Source: Zea mays
Lineage: Eukaryota; Streptophyta; Magnoliopsida; Poales; Poaceae
Reading direction: 5' to 3'
Length of the DNA: 64,000 nucleotides
Assembly: GCF_902167145.1 (NCBI RefSeq)
Contig: NC_050101.1
Location: 111,009,789 to 111,073,788, forward strand
Every line of letters starts with the position of its first letter. The first letter of the stretch is position 1. A program made the position numbers and the translations under genes. Positions 1-11,769 of this stretch are shown one piece after another. Under the pieces are notes generated by a model that saw nothing but the letters and a program-made list of their open reading frames with translations, was not told the origin of the DNA and did no database searches.

Positions 1-3000
1 CATGCGGTTTTCGGCAAATCAACTATCAAAGAAAATCATCTTGTCAACATGAGAGGAAGGTATTTCCGGGATTTGTCCATTGTGAGGGCCGACGAAGGGG
101 AAAAAACTTGTCCACACCCTGAAGGGAATGAAGTCGTAGTGTACCGAAGCTTTTTGAAAGCTGGACTACGATTTCCCCTGAGCGAGTTTGTCGTAGAGGT
201 GCTGAAAATATTCGAAGTCTATCTTCACCAACTTACCCCCGAGGCAATCATAAGGCTGAATATCTTCGTGTGGGCCGTGAGAAGCCAAGGTCTGAAGCCT
301 GATGCAAAAAGTTTCTGCAATATACACGAATTATCATACGAAACAAAACCTTGGGGTAAAGAACAGTATCACAATAATTTTGGCTGCTACAGTTTCGTTT
401 CTCGGTCCGGGTCAAGCTGTCCCGTGCTAACCTTTCGGAAGAGATGGCCCGGCGACTGGATGACAGAATGGTTTTATGTGAAGAATGACCTGACAGTACG
501 AGAAGATATCAAAGGTATAATTATGCGCCCTATTTGGCAAAGCTTCGGCCTTCGGAGGCCGAAGGTTGAAATGAATGAAGCTGCCGAAGAATGCCAGAGA
601 GCCTTCGGCGTTATCTGTTCTTTTATTGGAACGAGAGATTTAGTACAAGAGCATATTGCCTTCAGGGTATGGCCGCTCGCGGAGAAATGGGAAATGCCGC
701 AAGAAACCATAAAGGAGGCCGACGAAGGTGGACTTATCAGGCTGAAGTATACTTTTAAGTTCGGAGATAAATTCGTTGAGCCAGATGATGACTGGTTAAA
801 AAGCATTGAAAATTTAAGTGATGAACTGCTTGGGGCTTATTCGAAGGCCGAAGATACTGCACTGTCAGCAGCCTTCGGAGGCCGAAAAAAGAAGAGGCTG
901 AATCGGGTGTTTGATGCAATCGGGTTTGTCTACCCTGACTATCGTTATCCCATTCGAGGGCAGAAAAGAAAAAACGCAACCTCTGCGAAATAAGAAGCTG
1001 CAACTGCTCCTAGCGAGCCAGAACCGAAAAGAAAGAGGATAAAGGTCCTCACACATCGGCCGCGCTATATTGAACCAGCTTCGGTGCCTGAGTTCACCGG
1101 AGAAACTTCTTCGGCCACCGAAGCTGAAAAGCCAACCAAACCAACCTTGCTGCCAGAAGTCGCAGAAATGGCCGAAGCGCCAACAAGGATAGAATTGGAA
1201 GAACCGAAGATTTTGTTACCAGAAACAAAAGGGATGGCCGAAGCGCCATCCACAGAAAAAATGGAAGAAGTGAAAAAACCAACTGAGGAAAAAACATCAG
1301 AAGTTTTGAGTCCTGCAGCAAATGTTGAGACAGTAAAAAATCAAAAGGTGCCAGCAGTTACTCCGAAAAGAAAGAGAATGGCTAATGTGCTAGATGTTCT
1401 GGAAACAATTAAATCTTCAAGCACACCTCCGAAGAAAACTGTTGCCATTCCCGAAGCGAAAACTGAAATTTCTGATATTAAAGTTCCAGAGCAAGAAACT
1501 GAAGCCGAAGCTGGGTCCTCAGAGCCCACGAAGATAAAATCCTTGGAAACCGAGGAAGAAAAAATAACAGAGCCAACTTTTGTTGAAGAAATCAGTGTCA
1601 TTGCCCCCGAAGCATCCCCCAAAGTCCTTGATTATGTTGTTCGTCATGCTTCGGGGAAAAAATTATCAGAAAAAGAAAAGCAAGAGGCCCAGTGCTACGC
1701 CCAAAAACTGAAGTATCCAAAGGGGGCGTTAATATTCAATGGCAGTGGAGAAGAAGACTTTTTGTATTGTCTCCCTGACAGCAAGGAGATTTCTGTCTGT
1801 CGGGAGATGAGCAAGAGCTTCGGATTCCCAACACTAGAAGACGGGCTCTCGGTGCTGTCGAAGAACGATCTGGCCGACAGCCTGACATATAATAGCTTAA
1901 AGGTGCAACAAATGGGATCTTTGTATTTTTTGTTGAGACCAAAATTTTTCGTTTGCTTAAATCTAATGACATACACATATTCTTCTTTGCAGGGCCTGAT
2001 ACTTAGCAATGCCCTCAGGGCCCAAAAAGATGCTGAAGACGAAGGGTGTGCCATAGCCCTGAGTAACCTTCGTTCCGAAGTAATTGAACTGAGGAACGAA
2101 GGTCTCGAAAAAGATAAAATATTACATTCATTAATAAATAGAATAAAGGAAGACGAAGCTACTTTTAAAGGTCAAGCTGAAGCTCAGAAGCGCGAAATTG
2201 AAGATCTTCGAAAACAACTGGCTAGAGCCAAAGAGGAACGCATGCTTGAAGAAACGAAGCGAGAACTCAGCGACCAATGGGCAAATCATTTAGAGGGAAC
2301 TGTTGAAGAGCTTCGTTCATCCAAGAAAAGATGTTATAACAAATCTATAGAATGTGTCAAGAAGTTGAAAGCTAGCCTCGCCAGTGTCGGCGCATTTTTG
2401 AGCGAAGAAAACTTTACAAGAGGCAACCCCGAAGGCCCTATCGAATGGATCGATCACGAAGCTGAGGCTTTCGAGGAAATTTTAAACAGCCGCGGAGACA
2501 TATGTGCTTTCTCGGGTGCCAGGGGAATTGCCACCATTTTAGAGAAAAAGGGCTGCGAGCATGTAAAGATTTTAGCACAATCCGAAGCTGGCTTGTCCTT
2601 CGAAGATGCAAGAGATCCTTCGGCCGAAGCTAGCATGGTAGGTGGAAAATTTTTCACCGACGTCTGGGATAATGGTGGCCGAGAAATGGCCCGAGAAATT
2701 ATTCGAAAAAGCTAAAAGGGCATTCACGATGCTAGAGAAGTGGCTGAGGCTGCTGAAAAAAGCGCAGAGCCCGAAGGGCAAATAGGTATCAACTAATGGT
2801 TTTTATTGTGTTGTAATTTTCGATTTTAAACTTCGTTCGCAATTTGTAATAGCAATGTAGCCGTATCCTGTCCTCCTTCAGATCCTACTAAAGCGTCTTC
2901 GGGACCTCCCCTGAAAGGAGACGACGAAATTAAAAAGATGGCTGAAGCTATCATGGATGAAGTTATTAATTGGCTCCTGAACGAGGCTGCAGAAGTTGTT

Positions 3001-3015
3001 TTGAGAGAAGATTAA
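1..3015 (+). pseudogene. Antisense accessory gene of copy 1 (Transposase_28-like), partial
   Basis: The frame is open from position 1, equivalent to about residue 72 of the copy 2 protein. It encodes the conserved N-terminal region (GRYFRD, LHQLTPEAI, ETKPWGKEQYHNNFGCY) that resembles the Pfam 'putative gypsy type transposon' (Transposase_28) family. A low-complexity K/E/P-rich middle follows (about 1000-1600), then a coiled-coil-like C-terminal part (about 2000-2700). Compared with copy 2, the introns are 1903-1992 (GT...TTTGCAG) and 2786-2881 (GT...CTTCAG), giving exons 1-1902, 1993-2785 and 2882-3015. Two in-frame TAA codons, at 991-993 and 2713-2715, replace glutamate codons, so this copy is a pseudogene. 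It runs opposite to gag inside the same element. Biochemical function is unknown. Confidence 0.75.
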
Positions 3016-3976
3016 GTATTATTGTAAAAACTTCTGAAATGTAATATATTGTAACATTTTGTAACCCTGAATGTAATATACCTGTTTTTATTGTTCAATT
3101 CTTTATGATGCATGAAATTTTACACGTACTGTTTTTGAGTCTTTGACGAAAAAACACCTTCCCTTCTTTTCATGCTTCGTGAAGAAGAATTTTTCTTTGT
3201 CACAACAATATCCATAGTGTTTTGATGAATAATATCCAGGCTTCGTGAAGATATTTTTCGAAGCTACACTTCCGAAGATCAATAATGTATCTCCTTGTGA
3301 CATCATGATTTTTTCCTTTTTTCAAAACATTCTTCTGCAGATCGATATTGTGTCCGCCTCTTGTGCCATATGCAACATGATGTATGATGCTTATGCTATG
3401 TGAAATGATGCGATGATGTTATGTTATGTGAGGTGGTGTTTATTCCGAAGATACACACACATCCCTGCAATAAAACACATAATCTTTTATAAGCCTCCCT
3501 TAGGAGCTTCTTCGCCTTTTACTTCAGCGGAATCAGCGTTTATTTTTCGCTGTAAGCCTCCCTTAGGAGCTTCTTCGCCTTTTACTTTCAGCGGTATTCG
3601 CGTTGACTTTTCGCGCTTCGCCTTTTACTTAGGCGGTATCAGCGTTGACTTTTCGCTGTAAGCTCTGCATTCCCTTTGGAACGACTTTGGAGCAGAAAAC
3701 TTACACTGCACTCCCTCTGGAGCGGCTTTTTGTGACTTCGGCAAACTTACTCTGCGTTCCTTAGAACGACTTTTTGTTGCTTCGAAGAATTTTCGATAAT
3801 TTGAAGGTCCTCTTTGTTATCACAAATCTTTAAACTTCAACAACTTAAGCCTGTGAAGAAAATATATTTTCCTTGTGGGAATCAACGAAACTATTTACAT
3901 GAAACCTAAACAATGTCCTTTATTACACAGAAAATAAAACTGAATGAAAAAGATTGCTATTAAGGTAGGATATTTG
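3016..3976. other. Non-coding spacer between convergent genes, copy 1
   Basis: AT-rich stretch between the 3' ends of the plus-strand accessory gene and the minus-strand gag. It contains the tandem repeats at 3491-3662. No convincing coding capacity was seen. The corresponding spacer in copy 2 is 10730-11769. Confidence 0.7.
3491..3662. repeat. Tandem repeat, ~64-bp unit, about 2.7 degraded copies
   Basis: Units contain CCTCCCTTAGGAGCTTCTTC followed by CGCCTTTTACTT and an AGCG...TTTCGC segment. They are the reverse complement of the three-copy array in copy 2 (11060-11266), but the last unit is shortened. Confidence 0.85.
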
Positions 3977-5494
3977 TCAATAGATGTGCTTTGACTCTGG
4001 CACAGTGCTGTTGACTGTGCGAGCTTCGGACTGTTCTCTGAAGTCCCTTTGGTGTGGAGCATATTGGCTCCCTTCTGGCTGCTGGCCTTGTTGCAGCGGT
4101 GGTGGAGGCGGAGGCTGTTGCCAGGAAGCTTGAGGTTGACTCGCCGAAGCAACAGAAACTGCAGGGTGATTGCCTACATACTCTGGGATGTAAGGCGAAT
4201 GATACGAAGCAGTGTGCATGACCTGCTTCGGCTGAGCCTGTTGTGCTGCCGCTTCGGCTATTTCCTTTTGCTTCTGGATGGTAACATGGCACATCCTGGT
4301 GGTATGACCTTTGTTCTCACCACAGAATAAGCAAAAGATTCTTCTCGGTTGATCGCCAAATCTTCCGCCGAAGCCCCTCGCGCCTCTGCCTCTCGGAGCT
4401 GGTGGTCGGAAGGAGCCTTGCTGTTGCCCCGAAGCCTGTGAGGAACACTGTGGCCTTTGCTGTTGGCTCCCTCTATCATCATTTTGGGTAGAGTTATGAA
4501 TTGATCTAACGTGCCTCGGATAGAACCTCCCTCCGAAGCCCCTAGTCATTTCAGAAAACCTGAAAGCCTCCTCCCTTCTTTGGCGAAAATCATTATCGGC
4601 CCGAATGTACTCGTCCATCTTCTGGAGCAGCTTCTCCAAAGTTTGAGGAGGCTTCCTAGCGAAGTACTGAGCTGACGGTCATGGCCGAAGCCCCTTGATC
4701 ATGGCCTCAATGACAATTTCGTTGGGCACTGTTGGTGCCTGTGCCCTCAAACGCAAGAACCTCCGGACGTACACCTGAAGGTACTCTTCGTGATCCTGGG
4801 TGCACTGGAATAGAGCTTGAGCCGTGACCGGCTTCGTCTGGAACCCTTGGAAGCTAGTTAGCAACAAGTCCTTCAGCTTTTGCCACGAAGTGATGGTTCC
4901 TGGTCGAAGGGAGGAGTACCAGGTTTGAGCAACACTCCTGACAGCCATAACAAAAGATTTGGCCATGACCGCAGCATTGCCACCATACGAAGATACTGTT
5001 GCTTCGTAGCTCATCAAAAACTGCTTCGGGTCTGAGTGGCCATCAAATATGGGAAGCTGAGGCGGCTTGTAGGACGGAGGCCAAGGTGTAGCCTGCAGCT
5101 CAGCGGACAGAGGAGAAGCATCATCAAAAACAAAATTCCCATGATGGAAATTGTCATACCAGTCATCTTCATTGAGGAAACCCTCCTGATGAAGGTCTTG
5201 GTGGTGAGGCCTTCGGTGTTGCTCATCCTGAGTAAGATGACGAACTTCCTCAGAGGCTTCGCCTATCTGCCTTTGTAGTTCAGCTAGCCTGGCCATCTTT
5301 TCCTTCTTCCTCTGCACCTGTTGGTGAAGCATCTCCATGTCTCTGATTTCTTGGTCTATCTCATCCTCTGGTGGTGTCGGGCTAATAGCCTTCCTTTTCT
5401 GGCTTCGGGCCTCCCGAAGAGAGACAGTCTCCTGATTGTGGTCCAGCGGTTGAAGAGCTGCAGTGCCAGTTGCTGAAGCTTTCTTCGGCGCCAT
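3977..5494 (-). pseudogene. gag of copy 1, one premature stop
   Basis: 506 codons including stop, from the ATG at 5494, the same length as in copy 2. Order: a charged N-terminal region with a QVQRKKEKMARLAELQRQI coiled coil, a retrotransposon gag domain (about FDGHSDPKQFLMSYEA to KMDEYIRADNDF), an R/G- and Q-rich linker, a zinc-knuckle-like CLFCGENKGHTTRMC with one extra residue before the histidine, and a P/Q-rich tail ending SKHIY. A TGA at 4679-4681 replaces the glycine found in copy 2 (LRPGPSAQ) and splits the frame. The product would be the capsid protein that packages element RNA. No pol frame follows. Everything else is intact, so decay is recent. Confidence 0.85.
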
Positions 5495-5550
5495 AGCGAA
5501 GGTTTATGATCGCCGAAGGTGTTCAGAAAACTCAAAGAGTGGAAGTGAGT

Positions 5551-5570
5551 TCACCGGAGGTGGGCGCCAA
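5551..5570 (-). promoter_or_regulatory. Primer-binding site, copy 1
   Basis: On the minus strand TTGGCGCCCACCTCCGG directly follows the 5' LTR end. The same string follows the copy 2 LTR. It fits a tRNA 3'-end complement beginning TGGCGCC; I did not identify which tRNA. Confidence 0.7.
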
Positions 5571-6233
5571 TGTTGGGGACTTGTTCTCAAATGCTATGAG
5601 TTAAGAACAAGGCAACATAGAAAATGTTAATCGGTAAAGTCCTTCGTCCTTCGAAGCATTATTCCCCTTAGGATATAATGATTTTCGGACGAAGGTTATG
5701 AAGGGCGTACCTTCATAAATACACTATACAGTGACGAAGGATGAATTATAAGGAATATAAAGGATAACATAGACAATTGCATATTATTATTAATTTATCT
5801 TTGCATTATTATTATGTAGAAACAGAAATAACATCGAATTACAAATGTACCTTCAGCTTGAAGGAGATGAAAGTACAAGCGTGACGCGAAAGCGAATGTC
5901 AAATCAGCGTGAACAGTATGGGGGTACTGTTCACCTATTTATAGGCACAGGACACAGCTCATACAAAATTACATTTATGCCCTTTACATTTGATAATAAT
6001 TCTATAGTAATCTATCGAGGTCTGAATAGCCTTTTCATCTTTAAGTCGGTTTCATTTTTTGCTACCACGTCGAAGCTTTCCTGCTCACACCTTCGGCGCT
6101 GTATCAACCTTCGTATTATTCTGGTCTGCTGTGATACCGACTTGAGTCCGAAGATACCTGTTCACACATTATACTCCAGAAATACTGTTAAATCCTGTTT
6201 TTGAGGACCTTCGTAAGCCGAAGGCCCCCAACA
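5571..6233 (-). repeat. 5' LTR of copy 1
   Basis: 663 bp. Reads TGTTGGGGACTTG at the left edge and CCCCCAACA at the right edge, i.e. TG...CA on the minus strand. It is homologous to the copy 2 LTRs (668 and 666 bp) but clearly more diverged from them than they are from each other. A TATAAATA box lies on the minus strand at 5936-5943. Confidence 0.92.
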
Positions 6234-6238
6234 ATGCT

Positions 6239-7862
6239 TTTTGTTTTCCTTGATTAGGAAGTCCTCTTGGGAGTCCAAGAGATCATCCTTCTCATGGATG
6301 GCACTAATCAATTCATTTAATTTCTCTTTTTGTTGCATGTTTAAGTTGGCAAAAAGAGTACGCAAGTTATCTTCCTCATCACTAGCATTTTCATCACTAG
6401 AGGATTCATATCTAGTGGAGGATTTAGATTTAACCTTCTTCTTTTTGCCGTCCTTTGCCATGAGGCACTTGTGGCCGACGTTGGGGAAGAGAAGTCCCTT
6501 GGTGACGGCGATGTTGGCGGCGTCCTCGTCGTCGGAGGAGTCGCTAGAGCTTTCGTCGGAGTCCCACTCACGACACACATGGGCATCGCCGCCCTTCTTC
6601 TTGTAGTACCTCTTCTTCTCCTTTCTTCTTCCCTTCTTGTCATCGCCCCTATCACTGTCACTAGAAATAGGACATTTTGCAATAAAGTGACCGGGCTTAC
6701 CACACTGGTAGCAAACCTTCTTAGAGCGGGGCTTGTAATCCTTCCCCCTCCTTTGCTTGAGGATTTGGTGAAAGCTTTTGATGACAAGCACCATCTCCTC
6801 GTTGTCGAGCTTGGAGGCATCGATTGGTTGTCTACTTGGTGTAGACTCCTCCTTCTTCTCCTCTATCGCCTTTAATGCGACCGGTTGTGCTTCGGACGTG
6901 GAGGGACTGTCAAGCTCGTTGATCTTTCGTGAGCCCTTAATCATAAATTCAAAGCTCACAAAATTCCCGATTACTTCCTCGGGAGTCATTAGTGTATATC
7001 TTGGGTTGCCACGAATTAATTGAACTTGAGTAGGGTTAAGGAAAATAAGAGATCTTAGAATAACCTTAACCACCTCGTGGTCATCCCACTTTTTGCTCTC
7101 GAGGTTGCGCACTTGGTTTACCAAGGTTTTGAGCCGGTTGTACATGTCTTGTGGCTCCTCCCCTTGGTGTAGACGGAAGCGACCGAGCTCCCCCTCGATC
7201 GTTTCCCGTTTGGTGATCTTGGTGAGTTCGTCACCCTCATGCGCGGTTTTGAGCACGTCCCAAACTTCCTTGGCGCTCTTCAATCCTTGCACCTTGTTGT
7301 ACTCCTCCCTACTTAGAGAGGCAAGGAGTATTGTTGTGGCTTGGGAGTTGAAGTGCTCGATTTGGGCCACCTCGTCTTCATCATAATCCTCAACCCCTAC
7401 GGATGGCACCTGTGCTCCAAACTCAACAACATTCCATATACTTTTGTGGAGTGTGGTTAGATGAAATTTCATTAAATCACTCCACCTAGCATAATCTTCA
7501 ACGTCAAAGGTTGGCGGTTTGCCTAATGGAACAGAAAGTAATGGAGTATGTCTAGAAGTACGAGGATAATGTAAGGGGATCTTACTAAACTTCTTACGCT
7601 CATGGCGCTTTGAAGTTATGGAGGGCGCATCGGAGCCGGAGGTAGAAGGTGATGAAGTGTCGGTCTCGTAGTAGACCACCTTCCTCATCTTCTTAATTTT
7701 GTCGCCACTCCGATGCAACTTGTGGGAAGAAGTCTTCTTTTCCTTCTTCTTTTCCTTCCTCTTCTCCTTGTTGCGGGACTCTCCCGATAGAGCTTTCTCG
7801 TTGCTTGTAGTGGGCTTTTCGCCGGTCTCCATCTCCTTCTTGGCGTGATCTCCCGACATCAC
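6239..7862 (-). CDS. gag: SireA gag (C-terminus cut by insertion)
   Basis: Open without stops from the ATG at 7862 to the insertion site of copy 1. Below 6234 the frame runs into the copy 1 LTR and is chimeric. Domains: a lysine-rich N-terminus (KEKRKEKKKEKKTSSHK), a UBN2-type gag core (about SVPLGKPPTFDVEDYARWS to RGNPRYTLMTPEEVIGNF), the zinc knuckle CYQCGKPGHFIAKC, an acidic serine-rich stretch (DSDESSSDSSDDEDAAN), and a C-terminal coiled-coil region (NLNMQQKEKLNELISAIHEK). This matches the long gag of Opie/Ji-like Sireviruses and SireB gag at 30980-33350. Gag forms the capsid and binds RNA. Over 530 codons free of stops is unusual here, though the element lacks an intact promoter and gag end. 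Confidence 0.85.
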
Positions 7863-7892
7863 TTCGAGCGGTTAGGCTCTAATGAAGCACCG

Positions 7893-7907
7893 GGCTCTGA
7901 TACCAAT
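7893..7907 (-). promoter_or_regulatory. Primer-binding site of SireA (initiator tRNA-Met type)
   Basis: The plus-strand text GCTCTGATACCAAT is the reverse complement of ATTGGTATCAGAGC, the common plant tRNA-Met primer site. It lies directly inside the LTR end. Confidence 0.88.
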
Positions 7908-8470
7908 TGAAAGTCGCATAGAGGGGGGTGAATAGGGCGAAACTGAAATTCTCAAAAATAATCACAACTACAAGCCGGGTTAGCGTTAGAAATATAATCG
8001 AGTCCGCGAGAGAGGGTGCAAAACAAATCGCAAGTGAATAAAGAGTGTGACACACAGATTTGTTTTACCGAGGTTCGGTTCTCGCAAACCTACTCCCCGT
8101 TGAGGTGGTCACAAAGACCGGGTCTCTTTCAACCCTTTCCCTCTCTCAAACGGTCCCTCGGAACGAGTGAGCTTTCTCTTCTCAATCACTTGGAACACAA
8201 AGTTCCTACAAGGACCACCACAAGATTGGTGTCTCTTGCCTCAATTACAAGTGAGTTTGATCGCAAGAAAGAATCAAGAAAGAAGAAAGCAATCCAAGCG
8301 CAAGAGCTCGAAAGAACACAAGCAAATCTCTCTCACTAGTCACTAAAACTTTGTGTGGAATTTGGGAGAGGATTTGATCTCTTGAGTGTGTCTAGAATTG
8401 AATGCCTAGCTCTTGTAAGTGGTTGGAAGTGTAAAAACTTGGATGCAATGAATGGTGGGTGGTTGGGGGT
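7908..8470 (-). repeat. SireA 5' LTR, R/U5-side segment
   Basis: Begins TGAAAG at 7908, next to the primer site. It continues across the copy 2 insertion at 16036. The two pieces total about 1306 bp, close to the 1325-1372 bp of the SireB LTRs. Confidence 0.88.
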
Positions 8471-9138
8471 TGTTGGGGGCCTTCGGCTTCCGAAGGTCCT
8501 CAAAAACATGATTTAACAATGTTTCTGGAGTAAAGTACATTAACAGGTATCTTCGGACTCGGATCAGAGCCACGGTATGAAGAAGCACAAAGAAAACGAA
8601 GGTTGGCGCAGAGCCAAAGCTGTGTGTAGAAGAGCTTCGGAATAGCGGCGGAAAAGGAAACCGACTTAAAGATGAAAAACCAGATTAGACCTCGAAGAAT
8701 TATCATAGAGTTATTGATAAATGTAAAGGGCATCAATGTAATTTTGCGTGGGCTGCGACCCGTGCCTATAAATAGGTGAACAGTATCCCTGTACTGTTCA
8801 CACGGATTTGGCATTGGCTTTTGCGTCATACTCGTACTTTTACCTTCTCACGAGCTGAAGGTACATTTGTAATTTGATATCATTTCTATTTTTCCATCAT
8901 AATAAAATGGGAATGAGTTGACAATAACACATAACTGTTTATGTCATTTTTTATGTTTTATACAATTCCTTCTTCATTATTATGTTTTATGCTTATTAAG
9001 GTATGTCCTTCATAACCTTCGTCCGAAAATCATTATATCCTTAGGGAAATAATGCTTCGAGGGACGAAGGATATTAACATTTAACATTTTGTGTTGCCTT
9101 GTTCTTGATTCATAGCATTTGAGAACAAGTCCCCAACA
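8471..9138 (+). repeat. 5' LTR of copy 2
   Basis: 668 bp, TGTTGGGGGCC...CCCCAACA. TATAAATA at 8767-8774 is a likely promoter element. TTGGCGCCCACC follows directly as the primer-binding site (from 9139). Confidence 0.95.
8767..8774 (+). promoter_or_regulatory. TATA box in the copy 2 LTR
   Basis: TATAAATA inside the LTR, also present in the 3' LTR and in copy 1. It should drive gag-RNA transcription. Confidence 0.65.
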
Positions 9139-9211
9139 TTGGCGCCCACCTCCGGTGAACTCACTTCCATTTTTTGAGTCTTGAACACTTTCGGCAAGCA
9201 TCACCTTCGTC

Positions 9212-10729
9212 ATGCCGCCGAAAAAAGATTCAGCGACAGGGGCTGGTACTTTACAGCCGCTGGATCCCAATCAGGACGTCCTTTCTTTTAGAGAGGCCCG
9301 AAGCCAGAAGAGGAAGGCTGTTAGTCCGACACCTTCGGAGGATGACCTGGATCAGGAGATCCAAAACCTGGAGATCCTTCAGCAACAGGTGCATCGCAAG
9401 AAGGAGAAGATGGCTCGTCTAGCTGATCTTCAGAGACAGATAGACGAAGCTTCTGAAGAGGTTCGTCATCTTGTTCAAGATGATCAGAGTCGAAGGCTTC
9501 CACGCAGAGAGCCCCATCAGGAAGGCTTCCACAATGAGGACGACTGGTATGAAGATTTCCATCATGGAAACTTTGCTTTTGATGATGCTTCTCCTCTTTC
9601 AACAGAATTGCAGGCTACACCATGGCCCCAGTCCTACAAGCCACCCCAGCTCCCCATGTATGACGGTCATACAGACCCCAAGCAATTCCTGATGAGCTAC
9701 GAAGCAACGATATCTTCGTATGGTGGCAATACGGCAGTCATGGCAAAATCTTTTGTCATGGCCGTCAGGAGCGTTGCTCAGACTTGGTACTCTTCTCTTC
9801 GGCCAGGGACAATTACTTCTTGGCAGAAATTGAAGGATATGCTGATAACTAGCTTCCAAGGGTTTCAGACGAAGCCAGTCACCGCTCAGGCTCTCTTCCA
9901 GTGTACCCAGGACCATGAAGAGTACCTTCAGGCGTATGTCCGGAGGTTTCTGCGCCTGAGGGCACAAGCACCAACAGTGCCCAATGAAATTGTCATTGAG
10001 GCCATGATTAAGGGGCTTCGGCCGGGACCATCAGCGCAGTACTTTGCCAGGAAGCCACCACAAACGTTGGAGAAGCTGCTCCAGAAGATGGACGAATACA
10101 TTCGAGCTGACAATGACTTTCGCCAAAGAAGGGAGGAAGCATTCAGGTTCTCTGAAATGACCAGGGGCTTCGGAGGAAGATTTCACCCGAGGCATGTCAG
10201 GTCAATCCATAACTCTGCTCAAACTGATGATCGAGGGAGCTAGCAGCAAAGGCCACAACACTCTTCACAACCTTCGGCCCAACAGCAGAGTTCTTTTCGG
10301 CCGCCAGCGCCAAGGGGCAGAGGCGCCAGGGGCTTCGGGGGAAGGTTTGGAGACCAGCCAAGAAAAATATATTGCCTATTCTGTGGTGAAGACAAGGGCC
10401 ATACTACTAGGATGTGCCATGTTACCATCCAGAAGCAGAAGGAAATAGCGGAAGTAGCAGCGCAACAGAGTCAGCCGAAGCAGGTCATGCATACTGCTTC
10501 GCATCACTCACCTTATATTCCAGAATATGTAGGCAACCACCCTGCAGCTTCTGTTGCTTCGGCGAGCCAACCCCAAGCATCTTGGCAGCAACCTCCACCG
10601 CCATCGCCGACCCAGCGAGGACAACAGCCAGAAGGGAGTCAGCACAATCATCTTCAGAGGGATTTCAGAGAGGAGTCCGAAGCTCGCACAGTCAACAGCA
10701 CTGTGCCAGAGTCGAAGCACATTTATTGA
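9212..10729 (+). pseudogene. gag of copy 2, one premature stop
   Basis: 506 codons including stop, starting MPPKKDSATG. Same domain order as copy 1: N-terminal coiled coil, gag domain (YDGHTDPKQFLMSYEA to KMDEYIRADNDF), RG/Q-rich linker, zinc-knuckle-like CLFCGEDKGHTTRMC, and a tail ending SKHIY. The only visible lesion is a TAG at 10241-10243 where copy 1 has CAG (glutamine), which removes the zinc knuckle and tail. Each copy is therefore broken at a different codon and the source element presumably had an intact gag. It would encode the capsid. No protease or polymerase frame lies downstream before the 3' LTR. Confidence 0.87.
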
Positions 10730-11769
10730 CAAATATCCTACCTCAACAGCAGTTCTTTTGCATTTTCTACATTCACTATTACCCTTTTTTGTTAATAAGG
10801 AACAATTATGAAGAGTTTAAATGTCTTTTATTGAATTTCAATTCCTTGTAATACTTTCGTCTTTTATCATAATAAAAATATGTTTTTTCCATAGGCTTGA
10901 GTTGCCGAAGCATACGAACTTATACTGATTTGAAGGACCTTTGTATTATCAAAAATTTGATTTAACGGACACAGTACAAATTATTCAAAGGAGTAAAAAA
11001 TTATTCAAAGCAGTAAAAAGTTGTTCCTAAGGGAGCGTAGTGTAAGTTTTCTAAACCTACAGCGAAAAATAAACGCTGATTCCGCTGAAAGTAAAAGGCG
11101 AAGAAGCTCCTAAGGGAGGCTTACAGCGAAAAATAAACGCTGATTCCGCTGAAAGTAAAAGGCGAAGAAGCTCCTAAGGGAGGCTTACAGCGAAAAATAA
11201 ACGCTGATTCCGCTGAAAGTAAAAGGCGAAGAAGCTCCTAAGGGAGGCTTACAGCGAAAAGTCAGCGCTGATATAAAGTGTGTGTGCTTTATTACAGGGA
11301 TATGTATCTGCGGCACAAAATATCATTTTGCATAACATAACATCATCACATCATTTTTGCATAACATAAGCATCATACAGCATAATGCATCTAGAACAAG
11401 AAGGGAATACAGTGTTGACCTTCGGAACATATTTTGGAAAAGAGAAAATCGTGCTAAGGCACAAGACAAATCGAGATGAAGTGTAGCCTCATCGGAAACG
11501 CAACACAAAACTTTTTTATGGCTTCGGAAAATATTTCACGAAGCTTGGACATTTTTCATCAGAGAAGCGAATTCTTGTGATATAGAAAGGATTTTCTTCA
11601 CGAAGCATGAAAAGAAGGGAAGGTGTTTTTTCGCCGAAGGCTCAAAAAAATGGTATGTATGCAAAGTTTCATGCATCGTAAAGAATTAAACTATAAATAG
11701 ATTATATATTACATTTAAAGTTACAATATATTACACATTTTTATGTTTTAAATGTTTCTACAATGGCAT
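10730..11769. other. Spacer between convergent gag and antisense gene, copy 2
   Basis: No coding signal seen. It contains the tandem repeat array at 11060-11266 and AT-rich sequence that probably holds the 3' ends of both converging transcripts. Confidence 0.7.
11060..11266. repeat. Tandem repeat, 64-bp unit, 3.2 copies
   Basis: Three nearly perfect 64-bp units at 11060-11123, 11124-11187 and 11188-11251, then a partial unit. Each starts CAGCGAAAAATAAACGCTGA and ends with CCTAAGGGAGGCTTA. The homologous array in copy 1 is degraded. Confidence 0.95.

Larger units (their letters stand above)
1..6233 (-). mobile_element. Gag-only LTR retroelement, copy 1 (left end outside window)
   Basis: Minus-oriented element. 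Its 5' LTR is at 5571-6233, the primer-binding site just inside it (5551-5570), a gag frame at 3977-5494, tandem repeats at 3491-3662, and an opposite-strand gene at 1-3015. The order matches copy 2 at 8471-16030. I see no protease, reverse transcriptase, RNase H or integrase in either copy, so the family looks non-autonomous. The right end interrupts the SireA gag frame. The other LTR and the second target duplication lie beyond position 1. The 5 bp right of the LTR are ATGCT. Confidence 0.88.
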
